A stretch of 38,816 bases of DNA from Rhodospirillales bacterium (GTDB taxonomy: Bacteria > Pseudomonadota > Alphaproteobacteria > ATCC43930 > CGMCC-115725), in the NCBI GenBank assembly GCA_028291405.1, contig JAQGID010000243.1, forward strand, positions 1 through 38,816, given 5' to 3'. Shown here one piece after another: positions 29,737-36,992 of this stretch (position 1 is the first letter of the stretch; the number at the start of each line of letters is the position of its first letter). Position numbers and translations under genes: made by a program. Under the pieces are notes generated by a model. The model was given only the letters and a program-made list of their open reading frames with translations. It ran no database searches and was not told the DNA's origin.

Positions 29737-31284
29737 TCAAGCCGCCTGGCGGCGGAGGCGGCGGCGGATGTCCTGCCATTCGGCGGCGCCGAGCAGCAGC
29801 GCGAAGCCGCCATAGGAGGCGAGACCGGCGAGGATGATCGCTACCAGCGCGGCGAGGCGGACGATCTGCGTCCCCGCCAGCGCGCCGGCGAGCGAAGCCT
29901 CGGCGATGAGCAGCACCGCCCCCATGCCGACGGCCGCGAGGCAGATGCGTGGCAAGTTGCGCCGCGAGCGCGCGTCGAAGCTGAAATGGCCGCGCCGATG
30001 CAGCAGGAAGCCGACCGCCAGAGCGTTGAACCAGCCGGCGATGCCGGTCGCCAGCGCGATGCCGACATGCGCCAGCGGACCCATCAGCGCGAGGGTCAGC
30101 GCGAGGTTCACGACCATCGTCGCGACCGCAATCTTGACCGGGGTCGCCGTGTCGTGGCGCGCGAAGAAGCCGGGGACTAGGACCTTGACGAGGACGAAGG
30201 CGGGCAGACCGACGGCATAGGCGGCGAGGGCCGGCGCCGTCGCCAGCACCTCCGCCGCGCCGAAATGGCCGCGCTCGAAAATCGCCAGGATCGGCCGCGC
30301 GGCGACGCCGAGCGCCACCGCCGCCGGCAAGGTCAGCAGCACGGCGAGCTCGATTCCGCGGTTCTGGGTCGACGCCGCGCCGGCGGCATCTTCGGTGCGG
30401 ATCTGGCGTGACAGCGACGGCAGGATCGCCGTCCCGACCGCGATGCCGACGACGCCGAGCGGCAGCTGATTCAGCCGGTCGGCATAATAGAGGTAGGAGA
30501 CGGCGCCGGTCGGCAGCAGCGAGGCGATAGCGGTCGAGACGAGCAGGTTGATCTGCGTCACCCCGGCGCCGAAGACGCCCGGCACCATCACGCGCAGCAG
30601 GCGCCGCACCTGCGGCGTCAGGCGCGGCAGCGGCAGCGACAGCGCCATGCCGGCGCGGGCGCAGGAGAAGACGAGCCAGAGGAATTGCGCGAAGCCGGCG
30701 AGGACGATCGCCCAGGCCTGGCCCGCCGCCGTCCGGTCCGGCCAGAGTCCCGAGAGGGCGAAGGCGCCGATCAGGAAGAGGTTGAGGAGGATCGGCGTCG
30801 CCGCCGGCGCGGCGAAGCGGTCGATCGAATTGAGGATGCCGCCCTGCAGCGAGACCAGCGAGATGAAGAGCAGATAGGGAAAGGTGATCCGTGTCAGCGC
30901 GACGGTCAGCGCGTATTTCTCGGGCTCGGCCGTGAAGCCCGGCGCGATCAGCTGGAGAAACCACGGCATCGTCGCTTCGCCGAGCAGCACGAAGAGCAGC
31001 AGCGCGGCGAGCAGCACGGCGAGCGCATCCTCGGCGAAGGATTTCGCGGCGGCGCGGCCCTCGGCGGCGATCATGCCGGCGAACAGCGGGACGAAGGCAG
31101 CGCTGAACGCGCCCTCGGCGAAGAGCGAGCGGAACATGTTCGGCAGACGTTGGGCGATGACGAAGGCGTCGGCTGCCGGACCGGCGCCGAGAAAAGCAGC
31201 GAACATGACGTCGCGAATGAAGCCGAGGACGCGGCTGGCGAGGGTGAAGCCGCCGACCGTCGCAACGGAGCGCAGGAGAGCCAT
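29737..31284 (-). CDS. murJ: Lipid II flippase MurJ
   Basis: MurJ flips the peptidoglycan precursor lipid II across the inner membrane. The 515-residue protein is hydrophobic throughout (about 14 spans). Family motifs are VGGFTLASRVLGFIRDVMFA at the start, FRSLFAEGAFSAAFVPLF near residue 50, and YYADRLNQLPLGVVGIAVGTAILP in the middle. I start at ATG 31284; open codons further upstream run into an intergenic repeat. It is followed by trpS and divergent from dapB. Confidence 0.96.
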   Translation of the reverse strand: MALLRSVATVGGFTLASRVLGFIRDVMFAAFLGAGPAADAFVIAQRLPNMFRSLFAEGAFSAAFVPLFAGMIAAEGRAAAKSFAEDALAVLLAALLLFVLLGEATMPWFLQLIAPGFTAEPEKYALTVALTRITFPYLLFISLVSLQGGILNSIDRFAAPAATPILLNLFLIGAFALSGLWPDRTAAGQAWAIVLAGFAQFLWLVFSCARAGMALSLPLPRLTPQVRRLLRVMVPGVFGAGVTQINLLVSTAIASLLPTGAVSYLYYADRLNQLPLGVVGIAVGTAILPSLSRQIRTEDAAGAASTQNRGIELAVLLTLPAAVALGVAARPILAIFERGHFGAAEVLATAPALAAYAVGLPAFVLVKVLVPGFFARHDTATPVKIAVATMVVNLALTLALMGPLAHVGIALATGIAGWFNALAVGFLLHRRGHFSFDARSRRNLPRICLAAVGMGAVLLIAEASLAGALAGTQIVRLAALVAIILAGLASYGGFALLLGAAEWQDIRRRLRRQAA

Positions 31285-31617
31285 TGCGGCGTGTGTAGAG
31301 TAATTCGCTCGGGCGGAAAAGGGCCGGGACGCGATCTCACAGGGTGATGGCTCAAAGCACGAGCGAGGCCGAAAATCTCCCTTGGCTCCGTCATTGCGAG
31401 CGAAGCGAAGCAATTCAGAGCCGCCGCACTAGCGTGGATTGCTTCGTCGCTCCGCTTCTCGCAATGACGGCGACTAGGATTTTCGAAGGACGTCAATGAG
31501 ATACGGTTGAGGCAATGACCCCACACGCCGAAGCCGCGATTCATCGCAATTGCCGCCGCAATGACTTGTCAGCGGGTCGCCTGCCGCTTACCGTCGCGGC
31601 CATTCAAGGAGGCGATG
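31285..31617. other. Divergent murJ/dapB intergenic region
   Basis: There is no gene in these 333 bases. They hold an 83-bp inverted repeat element (31388-31470). Near the dapB end, TTGTCA (31566-31571) with TACCGT 17 bases later is a weak promoter candidate for dapB. I saw no clear murJ promoter. Confidence 0.6.
31388..31470. repeat. REP-like imperfect inverted repeat
   Basis: The left arm (31388-31418) starts CCGTCATTGCGAGCGAAGCG. The right arm (31435-31470), reverse-complemented, starts CCGTCATTGCGAGAAGCGGA. Both end in the GAAGCAAT(C/T)CA type, with 16 bases between. I recall this CATTGCGAG...GAAGCAAT family as a frequent intergenic repeat in Bradyrhizobium-type and other alphaproteobacterial genomes. 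Its transcript would fold into one long stem-loop. Confidence 0.8.
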
Positions 31618-32427
31618 ATGAGCAAGACGCGGATCGGGGTCGTCGGCTGTGCCGGGCGCATGGGCCGCATGCTGATCGCCGAGATTGCCGGCAGCGGCGA
31701 TTGCATCGTCGCCGGCGGCGTCGAGGCGCCGTCGAGCCCGAACATCGGGCGCGACCTCGGCGAGCTGGCCGGCATCGAGCCGCTCGGTCTCGCAGTCGGC
31801 GGTGATCGCGCCGCGCTGTTCGCGGCGAGCGACGTGGTGATCGATTTCACCGTGCCGGCCGCCAGCGTCGCGCATGCCTCGCTCGCCGCCGAGCGGGGCT
31901 GCGCGCTGGTCATCGGCACGACCGGGCTCGACACCGCGCAGGCCGCCGCCCTGCAGGCCGCCGCAAAGCGCACGCCGATCGTCTGGGCGCCGAACATGAG
32001 CCTCGGCGTCACGCTGATGACGGATCTCGTCGAGCATCTCGCGCGTCGGCTCGATGCGGAATTCGATATCGAGATCCTCGAGATGCACCACCGCCACAAG
32101 ATCGACGCGCCGTCTGGCACCGCACTCGCCCTCGGCCAGGCAGCGGCGGCCGGGCGCGGCATCGCGCTCGACGGCGTCGCGCAACGCACCCGCGACGGCC
32201 AGACCGGGCCGCGACGCAGCGGCGACATCGGCTTTGCGACGCTGCGCGGCGGCGACGTCGTCGGCGAGCACACCGTCATCTTCGCCGCCGAAGGCGAGCG
32301 CGTCGAGATCAGCCACCGCGCCACCAGCCGCCGCGTCTTCGCCCGCGGCGCCCTGCGCGCCGCCCGCTGGGTCGTCGGCAAGCCGCCGGCGCTCTACGAC
32401 ATGAAGGACGTGCTCGCCCTGCGGTGA
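31618..32427 (+). CDS. dapB: 4-hydroxy-tetrahydrodipicolinate reductase
   Basis: DapB catalyses the NAD(P)H step of lysine/meso-diaminopimelate synthesis. The 269-residue product has the Rossmann motif GVVGCAGRMGR (G10, G13, G16), the VIGTTGLD block, and the active-site segment EILEMHHRHKIDAPSGTAL (155-170, catalytic His and Lys). The start is ATG 31618, 5 bases after AAGGAGG; ATG 31615 is only 2 bases from it. It supplies diaminopimelate for the same wall pathway as the divergent murJ. Confidence 0.97.
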   Translation: MSKTRIGVVGCAGRMGRMLIAEIAGSGDCIVAGGVEAPSSPNIGRDLGELAGIEPLGLAVGGDRAALFAASDVVIDFTVPAASVAHASLAAERGCALVIGTTGLDTAQAAALQAAAKRTPIVWAPNMSLGVTLMTDLVEHLARRLDAEFDIEILEMHHRHKIDAPSGTALALGQAAAAGRGIALDGVAQRTRDGQTGPRRSGDIGFATLRGGDVVGEHTVIFAAEGERVEISHRATSRRVFARGALRAARWVVGKPPALYDMKDVLALR

Positions 32428-32470
32428 TCAGACCGGAAGGCATGCTCCACGCGCCGGCTCAACGGTAAGT

Positions 32471-32490
32471 CGTCATGCCCGGGCTTGACG
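32471..32490. repeat. 20-bp near-perfect palindrome after dapB
   Basis: CGTCATGCCCGGGCTTGACG is palindromic except for one T/T pair. It lies between the convergent dapB and DUF2244 genes, 44 bases past the dapB stop. It resembles one half of the CGTCATGCCCGGGCTTG-type intergenic repeats I recall from alphaproteobacteria and may also act as a terminator. Confidence 0.5.
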
Positions 32491-32524
32491 AAATGAGCGG
32501 GGACGCGTTTTCGCCGGCGAATCC

Positions 32525-33040
32525 TTACGGACCCAGCCGCGCCCGCCAGCGCGCCATCGCATCCTTCAGCACCGTCGCGAACTCGCGGCGCTCGCCGGCG
32601 CCGAGGAACGTCGCGAGGGCGAGGTGGCGGCCGTGCGAGCTGATGACGAGGCGGTTCGTGTCCTCGTCCTTCTCCTCGAGCGTCACCCGCAGCCAATAGG
32701 GCTGGAAGCTCCACTTGCGGCGGTCGCCGCGGACGCCGATGCGCTCGACGGTCAGCGAGTCCTCGACGAGACGCACCCGCTCGCGCCGCCGCCCGCTGCG
32801 ATAGTTGAGGCGGAAAGCGAGATAGACGAGACCGACCTCGAGACCGAAAAACCCGGTGACCGGCCAGGCGCCGTGCCACACGAAGACGACGCCGGCGATG
32901 AAGCTCAAGCCCCCGAGAATGGCCATGAGCACGACGAAGCCGGATGGCGGCAGGCTGCGATGCGGTGCCAGCTCGGCATCGAGAAAGACGGCGTCGTGCT
33001 CCGGCTGCGTCGGCGCCGGGCTTTGATCGGCCTCGGTCAT
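32525..33040 (-). CDS. DUF2244 membrane protein
   Basis: A 171-residue protein of the DUF2244 integral-membrane type. An N-terminal segment FLDAELAPHRSLPPSGFVVLM leads into two adjacent spans (about 40-85, ILGGLSFIAGVVFVW and GLEVGLVYLAFRLNY). A soluble C-terminal domain follows, with RLVEDSLTVERI, WSFQPYWLRVTL and LVISSHGRHLALATFL. The function is unknown. It is divergent from nth (100 bases apart), a neighbourhood I recall in alphaproteobacteria. I start at ATG 33040 rather than 33109, because MTEADQSPAP gives the usual short N-terminus. Confidence 0.82.
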   Translation of the reverse strand: MTEADQSPAPTQPEHDAVFLDAELAPHRSLPPSGFVVLMAILGGLSFIAGVVFVWHGAWPVTGFFGLEVGLVYLAFRLNYRSGRRRERVRLVEDSLTVERIGVRGDRRKWSFQPYWLRVTLEEKDEDTNRLVISSHGRHLALATFLGAGERREFATVLKDAMARWRARLGP

Positions 33041-33140
33041 GGTCGAAAGGATAAAGGCTGCGAAGCCGCTCTGTAAAGCAGCCGCCCCCGCCATCATCGC
33101 CCCCTTCACAGTGGCCTGCGAGCACCGTAAACCTAGCGGG

Positions 33141-33824
33141 ATGACGAAGAAGGATATCGCCGAGCTCTTCCGACGCCTCGCCGCCGCCTGCCCGGAGCCG
33201 GAAACCGAGCTGCGCTACGCCAACCCGTTCACCCTGCTCGTCGCCGTCGTGCTCTCGGCGCAGGCGACCGACATCGGCGTCAACAAGGCGACCGCGGCGC
33301 TGTTTCCGATCACCGACACGCCGCAGAAGATGCTGGCGCTGGGCGAGGACCGGCTGCGCGAGGCGATCAAGACGATCGGCCTCTACCGCACCAAGGCGCG
33401 TAACGTCATCAAGCTCTGCACCATCCTGGTCGAGCAATACGGCGGCGAGGTGCCGCGCGACCGCGAGGCGCTCGAATCGCTGCCCGGCGTCGGCCGCAAG
33501 ACCGCCAACGTCGTCCTCAACGTCGCCTTCGGCGAGCCGACCATCGCGGTCGACACGCATATCTTCCGCGTCGGCAATCGCACCGGGCTCACGCCCGGCA
33601 AGACGCCGCTCGAGGTCGAGCGCAAGCTCGAGAAACGTGTGCCGGCCGAGTACAAGCAGCACGCGCATCACTGGCTGATCCTGCACGGCCGCTATGTCTG
33701 CAAGGCGCGCAAGCCGGAGTGCCCGACCTGTCCGATCGTCGATCTCTGCGGCTATCGCGCCAAGACGACGGTGACCGAGTTGGTCGCGGAACGGGCGAGC
33801 GCCGCCGTACCCCCGACGGATTGA
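33141..33824 (+). CDS. nth: Endonuclease III
   Basis: A DNA glycosylase/AP lyase for oxidised pyrimidines. The 227-residue protein has the helix-hairpin-helix LPGVGRKTA with catalytic K120, the second catalytic residue D138 in VDTHIFRV, and the [4Fe-4S] motif C187-x6-C194-x2-C197-x5-C203. These numbers are those of E. coli Nth. ATG 33141 (MTKKDIAELF) is preferred over an open frame that begins at 33039. Confidence 0.97.
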   Translation: MTKKDIAELFRRLAAACPEPETELRYANPFTLLVAVVLSAQATDIGVNKATAALFPITDTPQKMLALGEDRLREAIKTIGLYRTKARNVIKLCTILVEQYGGEVPRDREALESLPGVGRKTANVVLNVAFGEPTIAVDTHIFRVGNRTGLTPGKTPLEVERKLEKRVPAEYKQHAHHWLILHGRYVCKARKPECPTCPIVDLCGYRAKTTVTELVAERASAAVPPTD

Positions 33825-33851
33825 TTGCCGACCCGGCCGTCTTAGCGGCCG

Positions 33852-33884
33852 CAGCGGACCGCGCCACGGTGGCGCGGTCCGCTG
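33852..33884. terminator. Perfect 16-bp-arm hairpin between nth and bactofilin gene
   Basis: CAGCGGACCGCGCCAC (33852-33867) and its exact complement (33869-33884) flank a single G. It fills half of the 69-base gap between two convergent genes, so a two-way terminator is likely, although no T-run follows on either strand. Confidence 0.6.
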
Positions 33885-33893
33885 TGACGAAGC

Positions 33894-34526
33894 CTAGGCA
33901 ACCTGCGAATCGAGGTTCTTCAGCGGCGCGACGGCGGCGGCTGCCGGCTTCTCCGGCCCCATCTGAACGTCGCCGGAGATCCGTCCGCCGCACTCGATCT
34001 CGAGCTGGCCATAGCGCACGGTACCGACGACTTGACCGGTCGCGCGGATAAACAGGCGGTTGCGGACCGTCAGCTCGCCCTCGAAACGGCCGCGGATCTC
34101 GGCCTCGTCGATCGCCGCCGAGCCTTTGAAAAGGCCGCTCTCGGCGATGTCGATGTCGTGGCAATTCGCGAGATTTGCCTGGACGCTGCCCTCGACGACC
34201 AGACGGTCGCACGAGGAGATCTCGCCGGAGAGGGCGATCTCGCGCCCGACGGTCAGCTTGCGATGCTCGCTGTTTTCGCGGCGGGCCACCGGCGGCGTGA
34301 CGCCCGGCGTCGGAGCGGCTCCGTCGGTGCGCCGCGGCATCTCGATGCCCGGCCGGTTCGTCTCGGTGCGCGGCGCCTCGGTGGGCCGCGGCGGCATGAC
34401 CGGAATCTTCGGCGAGTTAAGGCCGAGACCGGGCCGTGCTACAGGCTTGCCGGGGATTCCCAGATCGTCGTTGTTTTCCACCATTGGCTTATCTTCCTCT
34501 GTTTCGCTCTTCTTGCGGCCGAACAT
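33894..34526 (-). CDS. Bactofilin
   Basis: A polymer-forming cytoskeletal protein. A flexible, proline-rich N-terminus (about 1-80) is followed by the bactofilin beta-helix (about 85-185) with repeats such as LSGEISSCDRLVVEGSVQANL, LFKGSAAIDEAEIRGRFEGEL and GTVRYGQLEIECGGRISGDV. In other alphaproteobacteria bactofilins set stalk shape and cell morphology, partly by recruiting wall enzymes. I use ATG 34526 (MFGRKKSETEED), 5 bases after GAGGG. An internal ATG at 34484 has a strong AGAGGA site 10 bases upstream and could start a shorter form. It follows the EI24-type gene by 21 bases. Confidence 0.88.
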   Translation of the reverse strand: MFGRKKSETEEDKPMVENNDDLGIPGKPVARPGLGLNSPKIPVMPPRPTEAPRTETNRPGIEMPRRTDGAAPTPGVTPPVARRENSEHRKLTVGREIALSGEISSCDRLVVEGSVQANLANCHDIDIAESGLFKGSAAIDEAEIRGRFEGELTVRNRLFIRATGQVVGTVRYGQLEIECGGRISGDVQMGPEKPAAAAVAPLKNLDSQVA

Positions 34527-34547
34527 ACGCGCCCTCACTGGTTCGGG

Positions 34548-35234
34548 TTAGACTGTAATTGGCGTGCCCCGGTACCGCTCCCGGAGGCCTTCGAACAAAT
34601 GCAGCATGAAGAGTGCTGCGATCAGCGGCGCCGCGAGATTGAGCAGGGGCACCGTCAGCAGGAACGCGATCACCATCCCGCCGAGAACGAGGCGCAGCCA
34701 TTCGGCGCGCCACAGATTGCGGCGTTGCCGCTGATCGAGCCGGCGCAGCGCGACCAACTCGAAATACTCGCGGCCCAGCAGCCAGCCGTTGATCGCGTAG
34801 AACAACACGAGGTTGAGCCCCGGGACAAGCAAGTAAAGCGGCAGCGCCACGAGGTTCAGGACGATCGCCAGCCCCGCCAGCCGCAGCCCGCCGCCGACGA
34901 TCTCGGCAATCGACTGGCGGCGCGCCGGCGGCAGGCCGGGATGACGCCGCGCCTCGCTCGCCGAGATGACCCCGTCCAGGAAGAAGCCGAGCACGAAGGT
35001 CGCGACGGCGGGAAAGAGCAGCCAGGTCAGCCCGAGGATCGCGATGCCGCCGAGCAGCTCGATGGCACGGTTGAAGAACCAGCCCGCGAAGAACTGCGTG
35101 TGATCGAGGATCAGCATCATCGCCGAGCCGAGAGCAACGAAGACGATCGCCGTCAAAAGCAGGCTCACGGCCAAGGTGCGCCGGAACCGCGGATCGAAGG
35201 TCTCGGAAAGCGCGAGCAGAAAGGCTGAAACCAT
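34548..35234 (-). CDS. CysZ/EI24-domain membrane protein
   Basis: A 228-residue polytopic membrane protein of the EI24/CysZ type. Hydrophobic segments lie at about 20-45, 60-90, 115-145 and 185-212. A conserved-looking core is NLVALPLYLLVPGLNLVLFYAINGWLLGREYFE, split by the second-last span. Relatives include the sulfate permease CysZ, but many members have no known substrate and no cys gene is adjacent here. It probably forms an operon with the bactofilin gene. Confidence 0.82.
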   Translation of the reverse strand: MVSAFLLALSETFDPRFRRTLAVSLLLTAIVFVALGSAMMLILDHTQFFAGWFFNRAIELLGGIAILGLTWLLFPAVATFVLGFFLDGVISASEARRHPGLPPARRQSIAEIVGGGLRLAGLAIVLNLVALPLYLLVPGLNLVLFYAINGWLLGREYFELVALRRLDQRQRRNLWRAEWLRLVLGGMVIAFLLTVPLLNLAAPLIAALFMLHLFEGLRERYRGTPITV

Positions 35235-35500
35235 CGCGTCTGCCGAATACGCTGCGGAAGATTACCGTTGCAACACGTAACGCAGTCGTCACGAGGCGGC
35301 CAGCGAATTCGTGCCGGCCGCGAGAGTCAAAAAAGGGGTGCACAGCGACATCTGACCCGATCGGGTGAGGCGATCGTTGCGGGCGCGATACGGCCGACGG
35401 TCAGGACCTGGGGGCTGCAGCGGCGGCCTGCACTCCGTGAGCGTCGGCAGCGAACATTTTCAATTCGGAACTTTTCGACGCCGATCGAGCGCGATTTTGC

Positions 35501-35530
35501 TTGCATTTAGGTCCAATCAGGACCTACTAT
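35501..35530 (+). promoter_or_regulatory. Orphan promoter with operator between -35 and -10
   Basis: TTGCAT (35501-35506) and TACTAT (35525-35530) are 18 bases apart. The spacer holds the perfect inverted repeat TAGGTCC-AATCA-GGACCTA (35508-35526), a classic place for a repressor or MerR-like site. No recognised gene follows within 400 bases in this direction. Confidence 0.5.
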
Positions 35531-35589
35531 GTCCATTTTACGCTAGTGAGAACGACAAATGGATGGTTTGATAAAGGCGACGCGCAGGG

Positions 35590-35624
35590 GCAGTACGGAT
35601 CGGGCCGGGCCCGATCCGTACTGC
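35590..35624 (+). repeat. Perfect 35-bp palindrome (17-bp arms, 1-base centre)
   Basis: GCAGTACGGATCGGGCC (35590-35606) and its exact complement (35608-35624) flank a single G. It lies about 55 bases after the start site predicted from the promoter at 35501 and is followed by ATTTGG. It may end a short RNA, although the T-run is weak. Confidence 0.7.
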
Positions 35625-35628
35625 ATTT

Positions 35629-35646
35629 GGCCTGCAAATTCAGGCC
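35629..35646. other. Small hairpin after the long palindrome
   Basis: GGCCTG and CAGGCC arms surround a 6-base loop CAAATT, 4 bases past the 35-bp palindrome. Confidence 0.4.
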
Positions 35647-35714
35647 GGGCGAGCGGTCGGCGGAAGCCGTCGGGCGCCGGAGGAACCGCCGCGGCCAACC
35701 GCGGCGTTGCCTGC

Positions 35715-35740
35715 ATCCGGCCTGTAATTACAGGACGGAT
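35715..35740. other. 26-bp palindrome
   Basis: A perfect 14-bp core CCTGTAATTACAGG (35721-35734) is extended by ATCCG and CGGAT after a single G/A mismatch. It could be a dimeric regulator site. It lies about 150 bases upstream of the promoter of the kinase gene. Confidence 0.55.
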
Positions 35741-35886
35741 TTCGCGATTCGCGGCACCGAGTCGGAGCGGCGCGGCCGTCCCGGAGGGCTTTCCGCTCGC
35801 GCCGGGGCGAGGCCTCGCCGAGGGCGTGAAAAGGCGTCCAGCCCTGTTGCCTCCGAGCGCTTCCCGTCCCGGATTCGCCGGCGCCC

Positions 35887-35914
35887 TTGCCCTCGGCGGA
35901 AAGCTTTCTATACT
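35887..35914 (+). promoter_or_regulatory. Promoter of the adenosine-kinase-like gene
   Basis: TTGCCC (35887-35892) and TATACT (35909-35914) with 16-base spacing place transcription start near 35921, about 32 bases before the ATG at 35953. Confidence 0.55.
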
Positions 35915-35952
35915 CCGCGCCGATTTTCGCCCCCAGCAAACCAGGATGTACA

Positions 35953-36945
35953 ATGACGGCAGCCACCATTGACGTCGTCGGCATCGGCAATGCGATCGTC
36001 GACGTGATCGCGCATTCCGATGATGCGTTTCTCGCGCAGCAGGGCCTCAACAAGGGCGGGATGGCGCTGGTCGACACCGCACGCGCCGAGGCGCTCTACG
36101 CCGTGATGGGACCGGGGATCGAGGCTTCGGGCGGCTCGGCCGGCAACACGATGGCGGGAATCGCCTCGCTCGGCGGCACCGGCGCCTATATCGGCAAGGT
36201 CCGCAACGACGAGCTCGGCGACGTCTTCCGCCACGACATGACGGCGATCGGTGTTCGCTTCACGACGGCGCCCGCGATGAGCGGCCCGCCGACGGCGCGC
36301 TGCCTCATCCTGGTGACGCCGGACGCGCAGCGCACCATGAACACCTTCCTCGGCGCCTGCGTCGATCTCGGGCCCGAGGACGTCGATGCCGAGCTGATCG
36401 CCGCGGCGCAGGTGACCTATCTCGAAGGCTATCTCTTCGATCCGCCGCGCGCCAAGGAGGCCTTCCGCAAGGCCGCGAAACTCGCCCACGACGCCGGGCG
36501 CCGCGTCTCGCTCAGCCTCTCCGACCCGTTCTGCGTCGGCCGCTATCGCGCCGAGTTCCGCGATCTCGTCGCCAACCACGTCGACGTGCTGTTCGCGAAC
36601 GAATCCGAGATCTGCTCGCTCTACGAGACCGATTTCGACGCCGCGCTGGCGCAGGTCCGCGGCCATTGCGACATCGCCGCGCTGACGCGCAGCGAGAAGG
36701 GCTCGGTTGTCGTGACGCGCGATCATACCCATGTTATCGATGCGGCGCGGGTCGACAAGGTCGTCGACACCACCGGCGCGGGCGATCTCTACGCGAGCGG
36801 CTTTCTCTTCGGACTTACCCACGGTCACGATCTTCCGACCTGCGGCAAGCTCGGCAGCCTCTGCGCCGCGGAAGCGATCAACCATTTTGGTGCGCGGCCG
36901 GAAACGCCGCTCAAGACTCTCGCTGCCAAAGCCGGCCTCCTCTGA
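35953..36945 (+). CDS. PfkB-family carbohydrate kinase, adenosine kinase-like
   Basis: A 330-residue ribokinase-fold enzyme. The first PfkB signature is SGGSAGNTMAGIASLGG (near 58-74) and the second is DTTGAGDLYASGFLFG, with the catalytic Asp in GAGD. The start DVVGIGNAIVDVI and the middle TFLGAC...EGYLFD resemble the alphaproteobacterial adenosine kinase group, but the substrate (adenosine or a sugar) cannot be fixed from sequence alone. The ATG at 35953 follows AGGA at 6 to 8 bases and matches the promoter at 35887-35914. A terminator overlaps its last codons. Confidence 0.88.
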   Translation: MTAATIDVVGIGNAIVDVIAHSDDAFLAQQGLNKGGMALVDTARAEALYAVMGPGIEASGGSAGNTMAGIASLGGTGAYIGKVRNDELGDVFRHDMTAIGVRFTTAPAMSGPPTARCLILVTPDAQRTMNTFLGACVDLGPEDVDAELIAAAQVTYLEGYLFDPPRAKEAFRKAAKLAHDAGRRVSLSLSDPFCVGRYRAEFRDLVANHVDVLFANESEICSLYETDFDAALAQVRGHCDIAALTRSEKGSVVVTRDHTHVIDAARVDKVVDTTGAGDLYASGFLFGLTHGHDLPTCGKLGSLCAAEAINHFGARPETPLKTLAAKAGLL

Positions 36946-36963
36946 GGCCGGCGGTGGTTTTTC
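36931..36963 (+). terminator. Terminator overlapping the end of the kinase gene
   Basis: A perfect 9-bp stem GCCGGCCTC/GAGGCCGGC (36931-36939 with 36944-36952, loop CTCT) includes the last codons and stop. GGTGGTTTTTC follows. It is a strong intrinsic terminator that separates the kinase gene from typA. Confidence 0.75.
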
Positions 36964-36992
36964 TGTAATCTTTTCGCGGTAAGCCCAGGTCC

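Larger units (their letters stand above)
35235..35952. other. 718-bp intergenic region with several palindromes
   Basis: I see no convincing protein gene: the open frames on both strands lack family features and read through palindromes. Contents in order: ACCCGATCGGGT palindrome (35355-35366); an AT-richer stretch with a promoter and internal inverted repeat (35501-35530); a perfect 17-bp-arm hairpin (35590-35624); a 6-bp-arm hairpin (35629-35646); a 26-bp palindrome (35715-35740); and the promoter of the kinase gene (35887-35914). Confidence 0.6.

Noticed and set aside
31285-31617. CRISPR array or insertion sequence in the murJ/dapB gap
   Set aside because: There is only one inverted repeat pair, with no regular spacers, no transposase frame and no target duplication.
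35559-35972. A 137-codon plus-strand frame just after the orphan promoter, and a 136-codon minus-strand frame opposite it
   Set aside because: Both run through the perfect 35-bp palindrome, lack a ribosome site and any family signature, and overlap the start of the kinase gene or its promoter.
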